This document shows positions 33,972 through 42,873 of a DNA stretch of 64,000 nt, in pieces. The stretch spans positions 2,976,001 through 3,040,000 of the forward strand of contig NZ_CP059901.1 in NCBI RefSeq assembly GCF_014127285.1. The letters are read 5' to 3'. The notes under the pieces were generated by a model that worked only from the letters and a program-made list of their open reading frames with translations, did no database searches and was not told the DNA's origin. The stretch's first letter is position 1, and each line of letters opens with the position of its first letter. The position numbers were made by a program, and so were the translations under genes. This DNA comes from Mumia sp. ZJ1417. GTDB taxonomy: Bacteria > Actinomycetota > Actinomycetes > Propionibacteriales > Nocardioidaceae.

Positions 33972-34958
33972 GTGGAAGGAACCTCGCAGAGCGACGAAAC
34001 TCATCGCGACGACCACGAGGACGACCTCGCGAGCGCTCGCGCCGGCGACGAGGACGCCTTCGCGCGCCTCGTCACGCCGTACCGCCGCGAGCTGCGCCTC
34101 CACTGCTACCGGATGCTCGGCTCGACCGCGGACGCGGCGGACGCGGAGCAGGAGACGCTGGTCCGCGCGTGGCAGGGCCTCGCACGCTTCGACGGCCGGC
34201 ACCTGCGGGCCTGGCTCTACCGCATCGCCACCAATCGCTGCCTGACGCTGAGCGAACGACGCGGCCGCCGCGAGCTCCCCGTCGCTCTCGGCGCAGGCGC
34301 GACCGAGGTCGCGTGGCTCGAGCCGCTGCCCGGAAGCTGGCTCGAGGCATCCCCCGAGGATCAGACGGTCGACCGCGAGACCGTACGCCTTGCGTTCGTC
34401 GCCGCGTTGCAGCACCTCCCGGCGTCGCAGCGCGCCGTCCTCCTGCTGCGCGAGGTGCTCGCGTTCCGCGCAGCCGAGGTCGCCGGCATCCTCGACCTCA
34501 CCGTCGCCGCGGTGAACAGCCTGCTGCAGCGGGCGCGCGCCGCAGTCGCGGACGGGCTGCCACCGGCACCAGCGTCGTACGACGGAGGGCTCGACGCACT
34601 GGCCGACCGCTACGCCCGTGCGTGGGAGGCGGGCGACGTCGACCAGATCGTGGCGCTGCTCGCCGACGACGTCCGCTACTCGATGCCGCCGCTCCCCCGT
34701 TGGTACGCAGGTCTTGCCGACGTCACCGCGTTCCTGCGCAGCGGCCCGGTGCGGGAGTCCTGGCGGTTCCTGCCGACGACCGCGAACGGGCAGCTCGCGT
34801 TCGGGACGTATATGCGCGACGCCGAGCGCGGGGAGTTCCGACCGGGCGGGCTGGACGTCCTCACGGTCGAGGACGGACGAGTCACCGAGGTGGTCGCCTT
34901 CCTCGAGGCGGACTTCACCGCGTTCGGGCTGCCGGTGTCGCTCCCCGTGCAGCGGTGA
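33972..34958 (+). CDS. ECF sigma factor with C-terminal SnoaL-like domain
   Basis: A 328-residue SigG/SigJ-like sigma factor from GTG 33972. Sigma-2 ([41 protein letters not shown] in outline, then [11 protein letters not shown]) and sigma-4 ([39 protein letters not shown]) take residues 18-190; the last 130 are SnoaL-like ([47 protein letters not shown]). In this sigma group the extension replaces an anti-sigma factor and regulates activity, possibly by binding a ligand. No anti-sigma gene is adjacent, which fits. Convergent with the downstream response regulator (4 bp gap). Confidence 0.9.
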   Translation: MEGTSQSDETHRDDHEDDLASARAGDEDAFARLVTPYRRELRLHCYRMLGSTADAADAEQETLVRAWQGLARFDGRHLRAWLYRIATNRCLTLSERRGRRELPVALGAGATEVAWLEPLPGSWLEASPEDQTVDRETVRLAFVAALQHLPASQRAVLLLREVLAFRAAEVAGILDLTVAAVNSLLQRARAAVADGLPPAPASYDGGLDALADRYARAWEAGDVDQIVALLADDVRYSMPPLPRWYAGLADVTAFLRSGPVRESWRFLPTTANGQLAFGTYMRDAERGEFRPGGLDVLTVEDGRVTEVVAFLEADFTAFGLPVSLPVQR

Positions 34959-34962
34959 CGCC

Positions 34963-35625
34963 TCAGCCGGTGCCGCGGAGGTAGGTCAGGACGGCCGACA
35001 CGCGCCGGTCGCTCGCAGGGTCCAGGTCGAGCTTGGCGAAGATGCTGCCCACATGCTTGCGGACGGCGGCCTCACTCACGAACAGCGCCTCGGCGATCGA
35101 GCCGTTCGTCCGCCCCTCGGCCATCAGCGACAGGACCTCCCGCTCCCGGGCGGTGAGCGCGGACAGAGGCCCGTCGTCGCGACGACGCGCGAGCAGCTGC
35201 CGGACGACGTCGGGGTCGACGACCATCCCGCCGTCGGCGACCGTCCCGAGGTCGCGGAGGAACTCGGCGACGTGCCCGACGCGGTCCTTGAGGAGATAGC
35301 CGACCCCGCCCCCGTCGGTGGACTCGAGAAGCGTCGGGAGGTAGGCGTCCGCGACGTACTGCGACAGGACGAGGAGAGCCACGTCGGGATGGGTCTCGCG
35401 GATCGTCGCCGCCGCACGCAGCCCCTCGTCGGAGTGGTCCGGCGGCATCCGCACGTCGGTGATCACGACGTCGGGCGGCTCGCGGCGCACGTACGCGACG
35501 AGCGCGTCACCGTCCTCGACGGCCGCGATCACGCGGTGTCCCGCGCGCTCGAGGATGCCGACCATGCCCTCGCGCAGCAGCGCCGAGTCCTCGGCGAGGA
35601 CGATCGTCAGGGCTCGATCTGGCAC
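34963..35625 (-). CDS. LiaR-like LuxR-type response regulator
   Basis: A 220-residue regulator: receiver (IVLAEDSALLREGM, VVITDVRMPP with the phospho-acceptor, YLLKDRVG) and LuxR output domain (LTAREREVLSLMAEGRTNGSIAEALFVSEAAVRKHVGSIF in outline). GTG 35625 is favoured because GGAG lies 5 nt upstream; an earlier GTG at 35631 overlaps that site. The gene overlaps the kinase by 19 nt. The pair is divergent from a MacB-like ABC transporter, a common LiaRS-type arrangement for envelope stress. Confidence 0.92.
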   Translation of the reverse strand: MPDRALTIVLAEDSALLREGMVGILERAGHRVIAAVEDGDALVAYVRREPPDVVITDVRMPPDHSDEGLRAAATIRETHPDVALLVLSQYVADAYLPTLLESTDGGGVGYLLKDRVGHVAEFLRDLGTVADGGMVVDPDVVRQLLARRRDDGPLSALTAREREVLSLMAEGRTNGSIAEALFVSEAAVRKHVGSIFAKLDLDPASDRRVSAVLTYLRGTG

Positions 35626-36893
35626 GGGCACTCCATCCGCAGCCGGGTCGGTCCTCCGACGGGACTCGACACCTCCAGGGTGCCACCGAGCGCATCGAGC
35701 CGAGTCACGAGACCTGCGAGCCCGCTCCCCGGCTCGACCGTGGCTCCGCCGACGCCGTCGTCGGTGACCGTCAGGACGAGCCGGTCGTCACGGACCCACG
35801 CGACCACCGCACCGCTGCGGGCGTCGGCGTGCTTGACCACGTTGGTGAGGCCCTCGCTCGCGACGAAGTAGGCCGCGGCCTCGATCGGCGGGGGCAGGCG
35901 TACATCCAGGCTGATCTCGACCGACACGGGGATCGGCGTACGGTCCGCCACCTCACGGACGGCCGCGGCGATCCCGTGGTCGACCAGCACCCGCGGGTGG
36001 ATGCCACGGACCGCGCTGCGCAGATCGGCCAGCGCCTCCTCCGCTTCGTGGTGCGCCTGCTTCACGAGGTCGAGCCCCTCCCCTGGAGGGACGTCCATCT
36101 CGGCCCGACCCAGGGTCATCGTCAGCGCCACGAGACGCTGCTGCACCCCGTCGTGCAGGTCGCGCTCGATGCGGCGCCGCTCGGTCTCGAAGGCGTCGAC
36201 GAGGTTGATCCGCGAGCGGCGCAGCTCGGCGACGTGCGCCGCCAGCCTCTCCTCCGTGGGGCTGAGAAGGAGGCGGGCGAGCGCGGCCTGGCCGGCTGCT
36301 GCCGCGGTGAGGAGGTACGCGCTGATGACGAGGGCGATCGGCGTGGCCACGAGCGCGAACGGCAGCGCCTCCACCGTGCTGTCGAAGGTCCACCCGAACA
36401 CCATGACCTGGTCGTACGCAGCACCCAACGGCGACAGGGCGAGTCCGCCGACGAAGGTGGCGACGAACGAGACGAGCACCGCGTCGACGATCCACAGGAC
36501 GACGGCGAGGAGGATCGCGTAGCCGAGCTCGCGCCACGACCCCGGCTCCTTGCGGACCTGTCGCAGGCGCGCGAGCAGCGTGAGCCCCGTGAGGTCGGGG
36601 TGAGGGCTGAGCAGGGCGGGCTCCCCCGGCGACTGCATGAGTCGCAGGCGACGCCTCTCGATCGCCCCCACCGCGACACCGAGCGCAGGGATCGTGGCGA
36701 GCACGAACACTCCGATGACGAGGATGCTGGTCACGACGCCGACGGCGACGACGACGAGGAACACGGCGAGGACCAGGACGCCGACGAGCGCCGACGACGC
36801 CAGGTAGGCGAGCGAGCGCCATGGCCACGCCGAGAAGAGGAACCGCGCGGGGTTCCCCGTCAGCGACGACCAGACCGTGCCCGAGCGACTCAC
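35607..36893 (-). CDS. Sensor-domain histidine kinase, LiaS-like
   Basis: A 428-residue kinase from GTG 36893. The N-terminal 210 residues are the 'putative sensor' membrane domain with four spans and an intervening hydrophilic segment (LGYAILLAVVLWIVDAVLVS, LSPLGAAYDQVMVFGW). HisKA_3 follows with IERDLHDGVQQRLVALTMTL, then the ATPase domain (SEGLTNVVKHADA, VTDDGVGGA, GLAGLVTRLDALGG). It belongs to the actinobacterial group of kinases beside ABC exporters. Its promoter region is shared with the divergent ABC operon and contains a perfect dyad. Confidence 0.92.
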   Translation of the reverse strand: MSRSGTVWSSLTGNPARFLFSAWPWRSLAYLASSALVGVLVLAVFLVVVAVGVVTSILVIGVFVLATIPALGVAVGAIERRRLRLMQSPGEPALLSPHPDLTGLTLLARLRQVRKEPGSWRELGYAILLAVVLWIVDAVLVSFVATFVGGLALSPLGAAYDQVMVFGWTFDSTVEALPFALVATPIALVISAYLLTAAAAGQAALARLLLSPTEERLAAHVAELRRSRINLVDAFETERRRIERDLHDGVQQRLVALTMTLGRAEMDVPPGEGLDLVKQAHHEAEEALADLRSAVRGIHPRVLVDHGIAAAVREVADRTPIPVSVEISLDVRLPPPIEAAAYFVASEGLTNVVKHADARSGAVVAWVRDDRLVLTVTDDGVGGATVEPGSGLAGLVTRLDALGGTLEVSSPVGGPTRLRMECPCQIEP

Positions 36894-36930
36894 CTCTCGA
36901 GCGTAGAGGGCGGCGGACGCGGGTCAAGAA

Positions 36931-36946
36931 GTAGCGCGCACGCTAC
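36931..36946. promoter_or_regulatory. Dyad in shared kinase/ABC control region
   Basis: GTAGCG-CGCA-CGCTAC is a perfect 6-bp inverted repeat in the 109-bp divergent gap, 38 bp before the kinase start and 57 bp before the ABC gene. It is the best candidate site for the LuxR-type regulator at 34963. Function inferred from position. Confidence 0.35.
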
Positions 36947-37002
36947 CTCGATGGGGCGCGCAGGCCAGGGGAAAGCACGGGCGGCGACGGTTCGCTGGAA
37001 CC

Positions 37003-37770
37003 ATGAATAACGCCACTCCCACCGTGACGGCCCCGCCGACGACGACAACCGATGCGATCACCCTCGACGCCGTGACCAAGCGGTACGCCTCTGCGGCTGG
37101 CGATGTGACCGCCCTCCAGGGGATCACGCACACGTTCGCTCCGCACACCTTCACCGCGGTGATGGGCCCGTCGGGATCGGGCAAGTCGACCCTGCTCCAG
37201 TGCGCGGCGGGACTCGATCAGCCGTCGTCGGGATCGGTGTGGATCGGCGACGTCGAGCTCGGCCGGCTCGGCGAGGTGCAGGCGACCGAGCTGCGGCGAC
37301 GAGCGATGGGGTTCGTCTTCCAGTCGTACAACCTCCTCCCTGCGCTGACCGCGTACGACAACGTCGCGCTCCCCCTGCGTCTCGCGGGCCAGCGGCCCCG
37401 ACGCGACGTCGTCCTCGGCGCCCTCGCGACGGTGGGGCTCGGCAACCATCACCGGCGCCGCCCCGCGGAGCTGTCCGGCGGGCAGCAGCAGCGGGTCGCG
37501 ATCGCGCGCGCCCTCGTCGCGCGACCGTCGGTGGTCTTCGCGGACGAGCCGACAGGCGCGCTCGACCGCGCGACGAGCCGCGACGTCCTGGCGCAGCTGC
37601 GCGCCGCCGTCGACCGTGACGGCCTCACGATCGTCATGGTGACCCACGACCCGGTCGCCGCCGCCACCGCGGACTCGGTCCTGTTCCTCCAGGACGGGCG
37701 CGTGGTGGGCTCCCTGACCAGCGCGACGGCGACCCAGATCGCTGCCGCGATGAGCGAGATGGAGCGGTGA
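37003..37770 (+). CDS. MacB/LolD-like ABC transporter ATPase
   Basis: A 255-residue ATPase of the type-VII (MacB/FtsE/LolD) ABC class. Walker A GPSGSGKST, Q-loop FVFQSYNLLPALTAYDNVALPL, signature ELSGGQQQRVAIARAL, Walker B VVFADEPTGALDRA and VMVTHDPVAA are all intact. The following gene encodes an FtsX-like permease. These transporters use mechanotransmission rather than carrying substrate through the membrane, and in actinobacteria are often linked to peptide-antibiotic or lipid stress. Divergent from a LiaRS-like pair. Confidence 0.94.
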   Translation: MNNATPTVTAPPTTTTDAITLDAVTKRYASAAGDVTALQGITHTFAPHTFTAVMGPSGSGKSTLLQCAAGLDQPSSGSVWIGDVELGRLGEVQATELRRRAMGFVFQSYNLLPALTAYDNVALPLRLAGQRPRRDVVLGALATVGLGNHHRRRPAELSGGQQQRVAIARALVARPSVVFADEPTGALDRATSRDVLAQLRAAVDRDGLTIVMVTHDPVAAATADSVLFLQDGRVVGSLTSATATQIAAAMSEMER

Positions 37771-39698
37771 TGCTGTCGCTCAGCAGGCAGGTCGTCCGGA
37801 GCAGCTGGACGCTGTATGTCGGCGCGTTCGTCGCGCTCGCGCTGGGGGTGGCGCTCATCGGGCTCGCCACCGAGCTGACCGCAGCGGCAGGCACGGCGTA
37901 CGACGCCCTGGGCGCTGGCGAGGACGCCGCGCGCGAGCAGCTCGACGGTCTCCTGTCGATGCTCGGCTTCATGGCGGGGATCTCCGGGTTCATGGCCATC
38001 TTCGTCGTCGCGAGCACGTTCTCGTTCGTCGTCTCGGCCCGCCGCCGCGAGCTCGCCCTCCTCCGGCTTGTCGGCGCCACACCCCGGCAGGTACGGCGGA
38101 TGATCCGGGCGGAGGCTCTCGTGGTGGCGCTCTTCGCCGCCTGTGCAGGCGTCGTGGTCGGCCACCTGCTGACGGGTCCGACGCTGTGGTTCCTCGCGCA
38201 GCGCGGGCTCGCACCGGAGGGGATGTCGACGCCCTCGCCGTGGTGGGCGGTGTCGATCGCGCTGCCGACGGGGGTGCTGGTGGCCTTGCTGGGTGCACGC
38301 GCGGCCGCACGACGAGCGTCGCGTGTCCCCGCCGTCGACGCCCTTCGCGAGTCGGCCGTCGAGCGCCGCCGGATCGGGTTCTGGCGTGCCGTCACCGGGG
38401 TGGCCTGCGTGGCGGGCTCTGTCGCGATGCTCGTCGGCACAGGCACGCTCGACAGCGAGCTCGTCATCCTCTTCGCCATCTTCGCGCCGCAGCTGATCGT
38501 CATCGCCCTGGTGTGCTTCGGCCAGCTCGTCATCCCCCCGGTCGCGCGCCTCGTCGGACGGCTCGGGCCCCGCGGGGACGTGGCGCTGCGACTCGCTCGC
38601 GACAACGTGTCCGCGCAGTCGCGGCGTACGGCCTCGCTCGCGGCGCCGATCCTCGCAATCTCCGCGATCGCCGGCTCGCTGCTGCTCACGATGAGCTTCT
38701 CCGTCGACTGGGTGCGCGCGCTCACGACCGAGCGGCTCCAGGCACCGGTCGTCGTCCAGACCGACGGCAACCCCGACGCGATGGACGCCCTCGAGCGGTC
38801 GCGCGTCGTCGGCACGCTCGACGCGGGTGTCCCCGTGGTGGTCAAAGCCCGCATGCACGGCGAGACCGTACGGGAGACCGCCGAGGGCATCGACCCGTCG
38901 GCGGCTGCCGCGGCCCGCGGGACACGTGCGCGTACGGGCTCGCTCGACGACCTGTCGGGGCAGACTGTCGCGTTGTCGCAGCAGTACGCCCGCGACTACG
39001 GCCAGCGCGTCGGCGACCGGGTGGCGTTCACCTTTCCCGACGGCACGACGGCGCGGCTGACGACCGTCGCCGTGGTCGACGACGCCCCGGAGCTCCAGGC
39101 GGACGTCCTGGTGCCGCGGGCGCTCGCGCTCAGACACGCACCCGAGGGCGTCCCGGAGCACGCTTTCGTCCTCCCCGCGTCGGGGGTGCCGGCGAGCGAG
39201 ACCCTCCGCGTCCTTGACACCGAGCTCGCGGCGAGCGGGGCCGACGTGTCCACCGCCGGCTCGTGGATCGACCAGCGCGATGCGGAGCAGCGGCACATGA
39301 ACCAGATCGCGATCCTGGTCCTCCTCGGACCCGCGGGGGTCTACTCGGCGATCGCGATCGCCAACACGCTGCTGATGGGCAGCCTCCAGCGTCGGCACGA
39401 GTTCGTGACGACGCGCCTGATCGGCGCCACGACCCGGCAGGTACGTCGCATGGTGCTGTGGGAGTCCGCGCTCGTCTCGGCGGCCGCACTGCTCCTCGGC
39501 GCGCTCACTATGGCAGGGATCGGCGCGCTGATGCACGCCTCCCTGTCAGAGCGGCTCCCCGACATGGCGGCGACCGTCCCCTGGGGAAGCCTTCTCGTGA
39601 TCGGCGCCGCCTGCGCCGTGACCGCCATCGGTGCAGCGCTCGCCCCGACCCGGTTCATGCTCCGCCGTACGAGCCCGTCGGAGGCCACGGTCGAGTGA
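37770..39698 (+). CDS. FtsX-like ABC permease with duplicated FtsX domain
   Basis: A 642-residue permease from ATG 37770, with GGAG 5 nt upstream; the preceding GTG 37767 is an alternative. Two FtsX units are visible, each with the conserved cytoplasmic loop: RRRELALLRLVGATPRQVRRMI near residue 95 and RRHEFVTTRLIGATTRQVRRMV near 540 (20-residue portions). Each is followed by membrane spans. Between them lies an extracytoplasmic region of about 200 residues. About ten spans in total. It works with the preceding ATPase; substrate unknown. Confidence 0.9.
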   Translation: MLSLSRQVVRSSWTLYVGAFVALALGVALIGLATELTAAAGTAYDALGAGEDAAREQLDGLLSMLGFMAGISGFMAIFVVASTFSFVVSARRRELALLRLVGATPRQVRRMIRAEALVVALFAACAGVVVGHLLTGPTLWFLAQRGLAPEGMSTPSPWWAVSIALPTGVLVALLGARAAARRASRVPAVDALRESAVERRRIGFWRAVTGVACVAGSVAMLVGTGTLDSELVILFAIFAPQLIVIALVCFGQLVIPPVARLVGRLGPRGDVALRLARDNVSAQSRRTASLAAPILAISAIAGSLLLTMSFSVDWVRALTTERLQAPVVVQTDGNPDAMDALERSRVVGTLDAGVPVVVKARMHGETVRETAEGIDPSAAAAARGTRARTGSLDDLSGQTVALSQQYARDYGQRVGDRVAFTFPDGTTARLTTVAVVDDAPELQADVLVPRALALRHAPEGVPEHAFVLPASGVPASETLRVLDTELAASGADVSTAGSWIDQRDAEQRHMNQIAILVLLGPAGVYSAIAIANTLLMGSLQRRHEFVTTRLIGATTRQVRRMVLWESALVSAAALLLGALTMAGIGALMHASLSERLPDMAATVPWGSLLVIGAACAVTAIGAALAPTRFMLRRTSPSEATVE

Positions 39699-39722
39699 CG
39701 GCGACGGGTCGTCGCGCCGCGG

Positions 39723-40226
39723 TCAGCCCCGCAGGCCGGGATCGGTGTGGACGAGGAAGGCCCGCAGGTCGTCGCTCAGCCGGCGGAGCAGCTCGGGATC
39801 GATGTCGGCGAAGAGCACGCGCTCCAGCTCGTCCTGCCCGGCGATGAGCTCCTGGGCACGCTGCTCGCCCTCGGCAGTCAGCGTCACGAGGATCTGGCGA
39901 CGGTCCGCCGCCGAGACGACCCTGCGGACAGCACCCTTGTCCTCGAGCCGGGTGATGCGGTTGGTGATCGCGCCGGCGGTGAGCTGCGCCGCCTCCTGCA
40001 GCTGACCGACCGACATCTCTCCGCCGTGGCGTACGAGGTTGGCGAGGATCTCGAGCTCCCACAGCTCCGTGCCCTTGGGGGCCAGGCGCCTCGCGACGGT
40101 GTCGACGTAGTGCGCGGCGCGGCGCAGGCGCAGCACGACGGCCTTGGCCGTGAGGTCGCGCGAGCCGTCGTGGTCTCGGACGTAGTCGAGGATCGGGTCG
40201 ACGCGATCGTGCTCGGGCTCGGTCAT
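39723..40226 (-). CDS. MarR-family transcriptional regulator
   Basis: A 167-residue dimeric winged-helix repressor. The core reads LWELEILANLVRHGG, MSVGQLQEAAQLTAGAITNRITRLEDKG and VRRVVSAADRRQILVTLT, the MarR HTH and wing with its DxR motif. It is divergent from a DHA2 efflux pump, and an inverted repeat overlaps that gene's -10 element. MarR proteins of this arrangement release DNA on binding the exported drug or a phenolic; the ligand is unknown. Confidence 0.92.
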   Translation of the reverse strand: MTEPEHDRVDPILDYVRDHDGSRDLTAKAVVLRLRRAAHYVDTVARRLAPKGTELWELEILANLVRHGGEMSVGQLQEAAQLTAGAITNRITRLEDKGAVRRVVSAADRRQILVTLTAEGEQRAQELIAGQDELERVLFADIDPELLRRLSDDLRAFLVHTDPGLRG

Positions 40227-40255
40227 GGGCAGCTAAGTCTCTCTTCTGGATTTAC

Positions 40256-40303
40256 TTTAACGCTGCGACTATCGTTGTACTAAGTCAATCAAAGGGTCTT
40301 AGT
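40256..40303 (+). promoter_or_regulatory. MFS promoter with overlapping MarR-type operator
   Basis: TTTAAC (40256-40261) and TACTAA (40278-40283) are spaced by 16 bp and fit a housekeeping promoter for the exporter. ACTAAG (40279-40284) and CTTAGT (40298-40303) form an inverted repeat with a 13-bp spacer covering the -10 box and start point, where a bound MarR repressor would block transcription. CTAAGTC also recurs at about 40235. Confidence 0.55.
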
Positions 40304-40305
40304 TC

Positions 40306-41751
40306 ATGATGTCAGCCGTCACCGGCCAGCACACCCACGAGCACCAGCGCCGCATGACGATCGGTCTTGCGGTGCTGGGCGTCTTCGTCACGTACGTCCC
40401 GATCACGGCGGTCGCCGTCACGCTCACGACGATCGGAGGTGCGACCGGCGCGACCACCACCGACATGCAGTGGATCACCGACGCGTACGTCATCCCAATG
40501 GCCGCCGCGGTCCTCTCCGCCGGAGTGTGGGGCGACCTGCACGGTCGCCGCCGCATCTATCTCATCGGCATGGTGCTGACCGTCCTCGGCGCCACGACCG
40601 CCGGACTCGCGGCGACCCTCGCAGACAGTGCGGCGGTCAATCTCCTGATGGTCGGTCAGGCCGTCTCCGGGCTCGGCGCGGGACTGCTGCTGCCGACGAC
40701 GCTCGCCCTGATCGCGCACGCCGTGCCCGACCCGCGCGAGCGCGGGAAGTACATCGGCATGTGGGCCACCGGCATGATGGCCGGCCTGGCACTGGGCCCC
40801 CTGATCGCCGGCACGATCCTGCGCGTCGCCGCATGGGGCTGGATCTTCGTCCCGACGGGCGTGCTCGCTCTGGTCGCGGCCGGCGGGGCGCTGAGCCGTC
40901 TCCCCGAGTCGAGCACGCCCGAGGGGCGTCACCTCGACTGGCCGGGCCAGATCACCGCGACGCTCGCGATCGCCGCGTCGATCTTCGGCATCATCGAGGG
41001 CGGCGCCAAGGGATGGGACTCCCCCGAGGCGATCGCCGGCCTCGTCGTCGGCGCGTGCGCCTTCCTCGCCTTCGTCGTCGCGGAGAAGCGGTCGTCCTCC
41101 CCACTGATGGACCTGTCGCTGTTCCGGTCTTCGACGTTCTCGGCCGCAGGATTCTCCGCGCTCGTCGCCCTCTTCTCGATCGTGGGGACGATGTTCCTGC
41201 TGAGCCTGTTCCTCGGGTACGCCCAGGAGCTGAGCCCGCTCGAGATCGGCACACGGCTGCTGTTCGTCACCGGCGTCGGTGCACTCGTCAATCCTCTCGT
41301 CGGGCACCTCATGCACCGCGTCCGCGCGATCAACGTCCTGATCGCCGGCCTCGTGCTGGCCGTCGTCGGCGCGGTGTCGATCAGCGGCATCGACACGGGG
41401 ACCGGCTTCGGCGACCTCGCCTGGCGCCTGGCCGTCTTCGGGGTGTCGGTAGCGATGATGATGACCGCCGTCTCCACCGCCGCGATCAACGCCGTGCCGT
41501 GGCAGCGTGCCGGCATGGCCGCAGCGAGCAACACCGCGATGCGCCAGTACGGCGGCGCCCTTGGTCCGGCGATCCTCGGCGCCGTGTTCACCGGGCAGCT
41601 CGCCGCGGGAGCCAGTCACGCCGAGTCGCTGCGCGCGGCGCTGCTCGTGAACGCCACGCTCCTCGTGGTCGCCGCCGTGGCGTGCGTCGCCGCCTCGCTC
41701 AGTGAGCGTGCGCGTACTCGCCGAACCGCAGCAGCATCGCCAGCAGCATGA
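40306..41751 (+). CDS. DHA2-family MFS drug exporter
   Basis: A 481-residue transporter with about 14 membrane spans, the DHA2 (drug:H+ antiporter, 14-span) layout. Family motifs include GVWGDLHGRRRIYLIGMVL (loop 2-3), GLGAGLLLPTTLALI and GPLIAGTILRVAAWGWIF. The start ATG 40306 is 3 nt past the operator dyad; a second ATG follows directly. It is controlled by the divergent MarR protein on context. The drug cannot be named. Its end overlaps a convergent membrane-protein gene by 53 nt. Confidence 0.9.
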   Translation: MMSAVTGQHTHEHQRRMTIGLAVLGVFVTYVPITAVAVTLTTIGGATGATTTDMQWITDAYVIPMAAAVLSAGVWGDLHGRRRIYLIGMVLTVLGATTAGLAATLADSAAVNLLMVGQAVSGLGAGLLLPTTLALIAHAVPDPRERGKYIGMWATGMMAGLALGPLIAGTILRVAAWGWIFVPTGVLALVAAGGALSRLPESSTPEGRHLDWPGQITATLAIAASIFGIIEGGAKGWDSPEAIAGLVVGACAFLAFVVAEKRSSSPLMDLSLFRSSTFSAAGFSALVALFSIVGTMFLLSLFLGYAQELSPLEIGTRLLFVTGVGALVNPLVGHLMHRVRAINVLIAGLVLAVVGAVSISGIDTGTGFGDLAWRLAVFGVSVAMMMTAVSTAAINAVPWQRAGMAAASNTAMRQYGGALGPAILGAVFTGQLAAGASHAESLRAALLVNATLLVVAAVACVAASLSERARTRRTAAASPAA

Positions 41752-42145
41752 ACACGGGCATGAGGACGTGCCCGACCATCATCACGCCCATCTCCCCGAT
41801 CATGCCCGCCCACAAGAACGGGTAGAGCACCCAGAACCCCGCGTACATCGCGAGGGTCATCTCCGCGACCGGCCGGAAGCTGTGGCCGCGGAAGATCATC
41901 CACGCGACCATCGGCGCGGCCATCGCCGTCGCCATCACCGTCGTCTCGACGTCGGTGCGGTGGACCCACGCCGACTCGGCCAGCCCGTCGGTGGCGAGCA
42001 TCCACAACGGATAGAGGACCGCCATGCCGAGCAGCATCGCGGCGATCATCTCGAGGTAGTGGCGCGTGAAGGTCCAGCCGGACCGCTTCCACCACGGTCG
42101 TGCCGTGGTGGGAGCGGCGGCGGCCGCTGCGTGGTGGCCTGACAT
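41699..42145 (-). CDS. Four-span membrane protein of unknown function
   Basis: A 148-residue protein with four predicted spans (LEMIAAMLLGMAVLYPLWML, VMATAMAAPMVAWMIF, VAEMTLAMYAGFWVLYPFLW, GVMMVGHVLMPVFMLLAMLL). It is rich in methionine and histidine, with HGH-like ends (MSGHHA, EYAHAH). I do not recognise a functional family. GGGGGAG precedes the ATG at 42145. It is divergent from a TetR regulator with a dyad 14 bp from its start, so it is probably that regulator's target. Metal or drug transport is conceivable but not shown. Confidence 0.72.
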   Translation of the reverse strand: MSGHHAAAAAAPTTARPWWKRSGWTFTRHYLEMIAAMLLGMAVLYPLWMLATDGLAESAWVHRTDVETTVMATAMAAPMVAWMIFRGHSFRPVAEMTLAMYAGFWVLYPFLWAGMIGEMGVMMVGHVLMPVFMLLAMLLRFGEYAHAH

Positions 42146-42158
42146 GGCTCCCCCTAAG

Positions 42159-42176
42159 TCGTACGTGCGTGTACGA
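42159..42176. promoter_or_regulatory. TetR-type operator candidate
   Basis: TCGTAC-GTGCGT-GTACGA is a perfect 6-bp inverted repeat with 6-bp spacer between the membrane protein and the TetR gene. GTACGAG recurs at about 42208. Form and position suit binding by the TetR protein at 42264. Confidence 0.5.
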
Positions 42177-42263
42177 GATCACGCTAGCACGAACATGGAC
42201 ATCCGAGTACGAGTTAGCATGGACGCGGCCCGCCTGCCGACGGCGAGGCCGTGAGGAGCTGAC

Positions 42264-42863
42264 GTGATCGACGACGTCCAGGAGGCCTCCGCGCCTCGAC
42301 GCGCAGACGCCCTGCGCAACATCGCCACCATCGTCGAGGCAGCGACGCGCTGCCTCGCCGACGACCCGGACGTGAGCATGAACGCGATCGCCAAGGCCGC
42401 CGGCGTGGGCCGGATGACGCTGTACGGCCACTTCCCCTCCCGAGCGACCCTGGTCGCCGAGGTCGTCGACCGCGCACTGCGCGACGCCGAGTCCACTCTC
42501 GGGGCGGTCGACGTCAGCGGCGACCCCATGGCAGCGATTGGGCGACTGCTCGACGCGTCGCTGCGTGTCACCTACCAGTACGGCGGCCTCGTCCAGGCCG
42601 CAGAGCAGTCGCTCTCGCCCGATCTGTTCCAGCGCGCACACGCGCAGCAGATCGACCGCATGCAGGCGCTGCTGAAGCGCGGACGACGTGGCGGACAGTT
42701 CCGTCGTGACCTACCGCTCGAGTGGCAGGTCACGACGATCCAGAGCATCCTGCACACCGCAGCGACCGCCGTCCACCAGGGCACCGTCACCGCCGAGCAG
42801 GCGCCGACACTGGTGACCACCACCATCCTGGCGATGCTCGCACCCGCCCGGTCGGAGGAGTAG
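42264..42863 (+). CDS. TetR-family transcriptional regulator
   Basis: A 199-residue repressor from GTG 42264 with GAGGAG upstream. The N-terminal HTH reads RNIATIVEAATRCLADDPDVSMNAIAKAAGVGRMTLYGHF (in outline), and the remaining helices form a ligand-binding, dimerising domain (QYGGLVQAAEQSL, ILHTAATAVHQGTVTAEQA). It is divergent from the four-span membrane protein and probably represses it and itself through the dyad at 42159. Ligand unknown. Confidence 0.9.
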   Translation: MIDDVQEASAPRRADALRNIATIVEAATRCLADDPDVSMNAIAKAAGVGRMTLYGHFPSRATLVAEVVDRALRDAESTLGAVDVSGDPMAAIGRLLDASLRVTYQYGGLVQAAEQSLSPDLFQRAHAQQIDRMQALLKRGRRGGQFRRDLPLEWQVTTIQSILHTAATAVHQGTVTAEQAPTLVTTTILAMLAPARSEE

Positions 42864-42873
42864 TGACCGCCGC

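Noticed and set aside
31913-34984. Plus-strand open frame of 1023 codons
   Set aside because: Runs across the REC-PIG-L, SnoaL and sigma genes in a non-coding frame; no motif and no ribosome site.
37449-39536. Minus-strand open frame of 695 codons
   Set aside because: Opposite the ABC ATPase/FtsX operon; histidine/arginine/aspartate-rich shadow without domains.
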